From positions 1 through 64,000 of IMG/VR virus record IMGVR_UViG_3300036818_000089: a DNA stretch of 64,000 nucleotides. One strand, 5' to 3'. Made by a program: the position numbers and the translations under genes. The DNA is from a virus. This document shows, one piece after another, positions 62,740 through 64,000 of the stretch. The stretch's first letter is position 1. Every line of letters starts with the position of its first letter. Below the pieces are notes generated by a model, which did not search any database, was not told where the DNA came from, and was given only the letters and a program-made list of their open reading frames with translations.

Positions 62740-64000
62740 CTACCGGCTGCCGAGGGACACGTCATCAGCCAGCGACGGAGGCGGCGCCCCTTGGCCGCTG
62801 GCGGGTTCGAACGCGGGCGACCCATCGGTCTCGCCGCCGGTGTCGATGCCGACCTCACCGAGGAACGCCACGATGACCGTGCGGATCTCTTCCTCGCTGA
62901 ACATGCCGGTGGCCGCGGCCGCGGAGAACGCCTGCAGGGCGCCTGCGATCTTGATGAGCTGGTCGACCTTCTCCGGGATGTCGTCGCCCGGGTCGTCGCC
63001 GAACCACTCGTCGACCTGGTCCTTCAGATACCCGGCCTCCAGGAACGCCTGCTTGACCGGCATCCCCGCGTTGATCTTCGCGACGACGACCTGCCAGCCC
63101 TCGACATCGTCCACGATCGACGGGGACTTCCACTGCACGTCGACCTTCACGTGCTCCCACTTGCCCGGCATCTCCGGGTGGTCGGGGTTGCGGCCAGCGA
63201 TCCGCAGCGCGAACTCCAACTGCTGGCGCAGGGTCGCGCCGAACGACAACTGCAGACGCCGGATCTTCTTCGTGAACGGGCCGTCCTCGCGGCGTCGCGC
63301 TTCACCGGACGGCGGGTTCTGGCCTTCCGGGTCCATCAGGTACATGGGGGTTTCGCTGATCTGGGCGCCACCCCGAAGGTAGAGTTCGATCGGCTTAAGG
63401 AACGTGTCGGGGTCGGCCTCGGCGAACTGGCCGACCGACTTGACCCGCTGCAGCCACCACAACGCCCCCGGCTCCCCAGACAACTGAGACTGGGGGTCGC
63501 CGCCGACATGGGTCGTGGCGCCCGTGTCGAGGGGGATGGCGAACTCGTCCTCGTCGAGGCTGGCGATCTCGGACGAGTCGGCGTCTTCCGCGCCGATCGC
63601 GTACCGCTGCGGAAGCGACTGGTAGTCGACCCCCGACATGTGGCTGATGATCAGCTTGTGGATGGCGTCCTGCGCGCCGTAGAAGTCCACGTGGACCGGC
63701 CGGCCGTAGGGGCGTGCGGTGCGGTAGTGGAAGACGGGGATCTCGCCGAACGGGTTGTCGATCGTGGAGTCCTGGTCGTCGCCGTCGAACTCCTCCAGCT
63801 CGTGCGCTTTCGGGGCCAGCACACCCGGCTTGGAGATGTAGCGTTCGATCCGGTCCGGGTAGTACAGGTCCACGCGGACTCGTTTGACGTTCGACAGCAT
63901 CCACCGTTTGATCGCGAACGCCTTACGGCGCGGCTTCTCCGGGTCGTAGAACAGGCGCACCGACATCGGGGAGTTGTAGAACATGTCCACATTGAGGTAG
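62740..64000 (-). CDS. Portal protein (5' end outside window)
   Basis: At least 419 residues visible; the frame remains open at base 64000. Landmarks include FAIKRWMLSNVKRVRVDLYY and HKLIISHMSGVDYQSLPQRY, and a C-terminal tail rich in Asp/Gly. The order portal-MuF-scaffold-capsid is that of SPP1-like phages. The terminase should lie just beyond the window. Confidence 0.85.
   Translation of the reverse strand, partial: YLNVDMFYNSPMSVRLFYDPEKPRRKAFAIKRWMLSNVKRVRVDLYYPDRIERYISKPGVLAPKAHELEEFDGDDQDSTIDNPFGEIPVFHYRTARPYGRPVHVDFYGAQDAIHKLIISHMSGVDYQSLPQRYAIGAEDADSSEIASLDEDEFAIPLDTGATTHVGGDPQSQLSGEPGALWWLQRVKSVGQFAEADPDTFLKPIELYLRGGAQISETPMYLMDPEGQNPPSGEARRREDGPFTKKIRRLQLSFGATLRQQLEFALRIAGRNPDHPEMPGKWEHVKVDVQWKSPSIVDDVEGWQVVVAKINAGMPVKQAFLEAGYLKDQVDEWFGDDPGDDIPEKVDQLIKIAGALQAFSAAAATGMFSEEEIRTVIVAFLGEVGIDTGGETDGSPAFEPASGQGAPPPSLADDVSLGSR

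Noticed and set aside
1-64000. tRNA genes or CRISPR array
   Set aside because: No cloverleaf with CCA-proximal stems and no regularly spaced repeats were found; the short repeats seen are operators or iterons.
1-64000. Integrase and terminase
   Set aside because: No tyrosine or serine recombinase signature is visible, and the terminase is presumably beyond base 64000, so neither is annotated.

Overview
The window reads as part of a high-G+C actinomycete mobile genome that combines a siphophage-type virion module with plasmid functions, that is, a candidate phage-plasmid. The evidence is G/C-rich third codon positions, very compact ATGA/GTGA-coupled genes, and actinobacterial families (WhiB, DUF6221, an XRE-DUF5753/DUF397 pair, a TraB/FtsK-type translocase). 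No integrase, tRNA, rRNA, CRISPR array or insertion sequence was found. Both window ends cut genes: a small gene at base 1 and the portal gene at base 64000. A terminase would be expected just beyond the right end.

Layout. 0-10.75 kb: almost entirely minus strand, small coupled genes (many Cys-rich or acidic, two XRE/DUF6221-type, DUF1643, ASCH) around a three-gene DNA-modification block: a C5-cytosine methyltransferase, a VUT/YhhQ-type queuosine-precursor transporter and a DpdA-like transglycosylase. 10.9-16.0 kb: plus-strand sugar block (GT4 and GT-A-like glycosyltransferases, SAM methyltransferase, NDP-sugar epimerase) with a second DUF6221 copy. 16.2-17.2 kb: small minus-strand membrane and accessory genes. 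17.4-26.7 kb: plus-strand DNA metabolism (XRE regulator, YqaJ exonuclease, RecA/Sak4-like ATPase, LuxR-type HTH, DUF5131 protein, HNH-like protein), ending in a ParA-RHH partition operon behind two 22-bp palindromes.

26.7-34.9 kb: minus-strand module resembling actinomycete plasmid/AICE transfer regions (FtsK/TraB translocase, small one-pass membrane proteins, membrane-anchored lytic transglycosylase, polytopic membrane protein), with a cluster of GTAGCGC repeats and a five-copy TGCTCCAC array. 35.0-41.3 kb: regulators (WhiB, HTH/sensor plus PP2C-like phosphatase, XRE-DUF5753 with DUF397) and a winged-helix replication initiator carrying iterons and an adjacent A-rich tract, a lambda-O-like origin. 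41.4-64 kb: minus-strand virion and lysis genes in the usual order (read right to left): portal, MuF-like, scaffold, major capsid, connectors, tail terminator, tail tube, frameshifted chaperones, tape measure, distal tail, hub and fibre proteins, papain-like peptidase, DUF1906 endolysin, holin candidates.

How it may work together (inference): the element persists as a plasmid through the origin and ParA-RHH system, may move both as virions and through a TraB-like translocase, and may shield its DNA with cytosine methylation plus 7-deazaguanine bases made by inserting an imported host precursor. A recurring 14-bp start-associated motif, CATCCGTCACCACA in the sense orientation, links scattered operons across the window.
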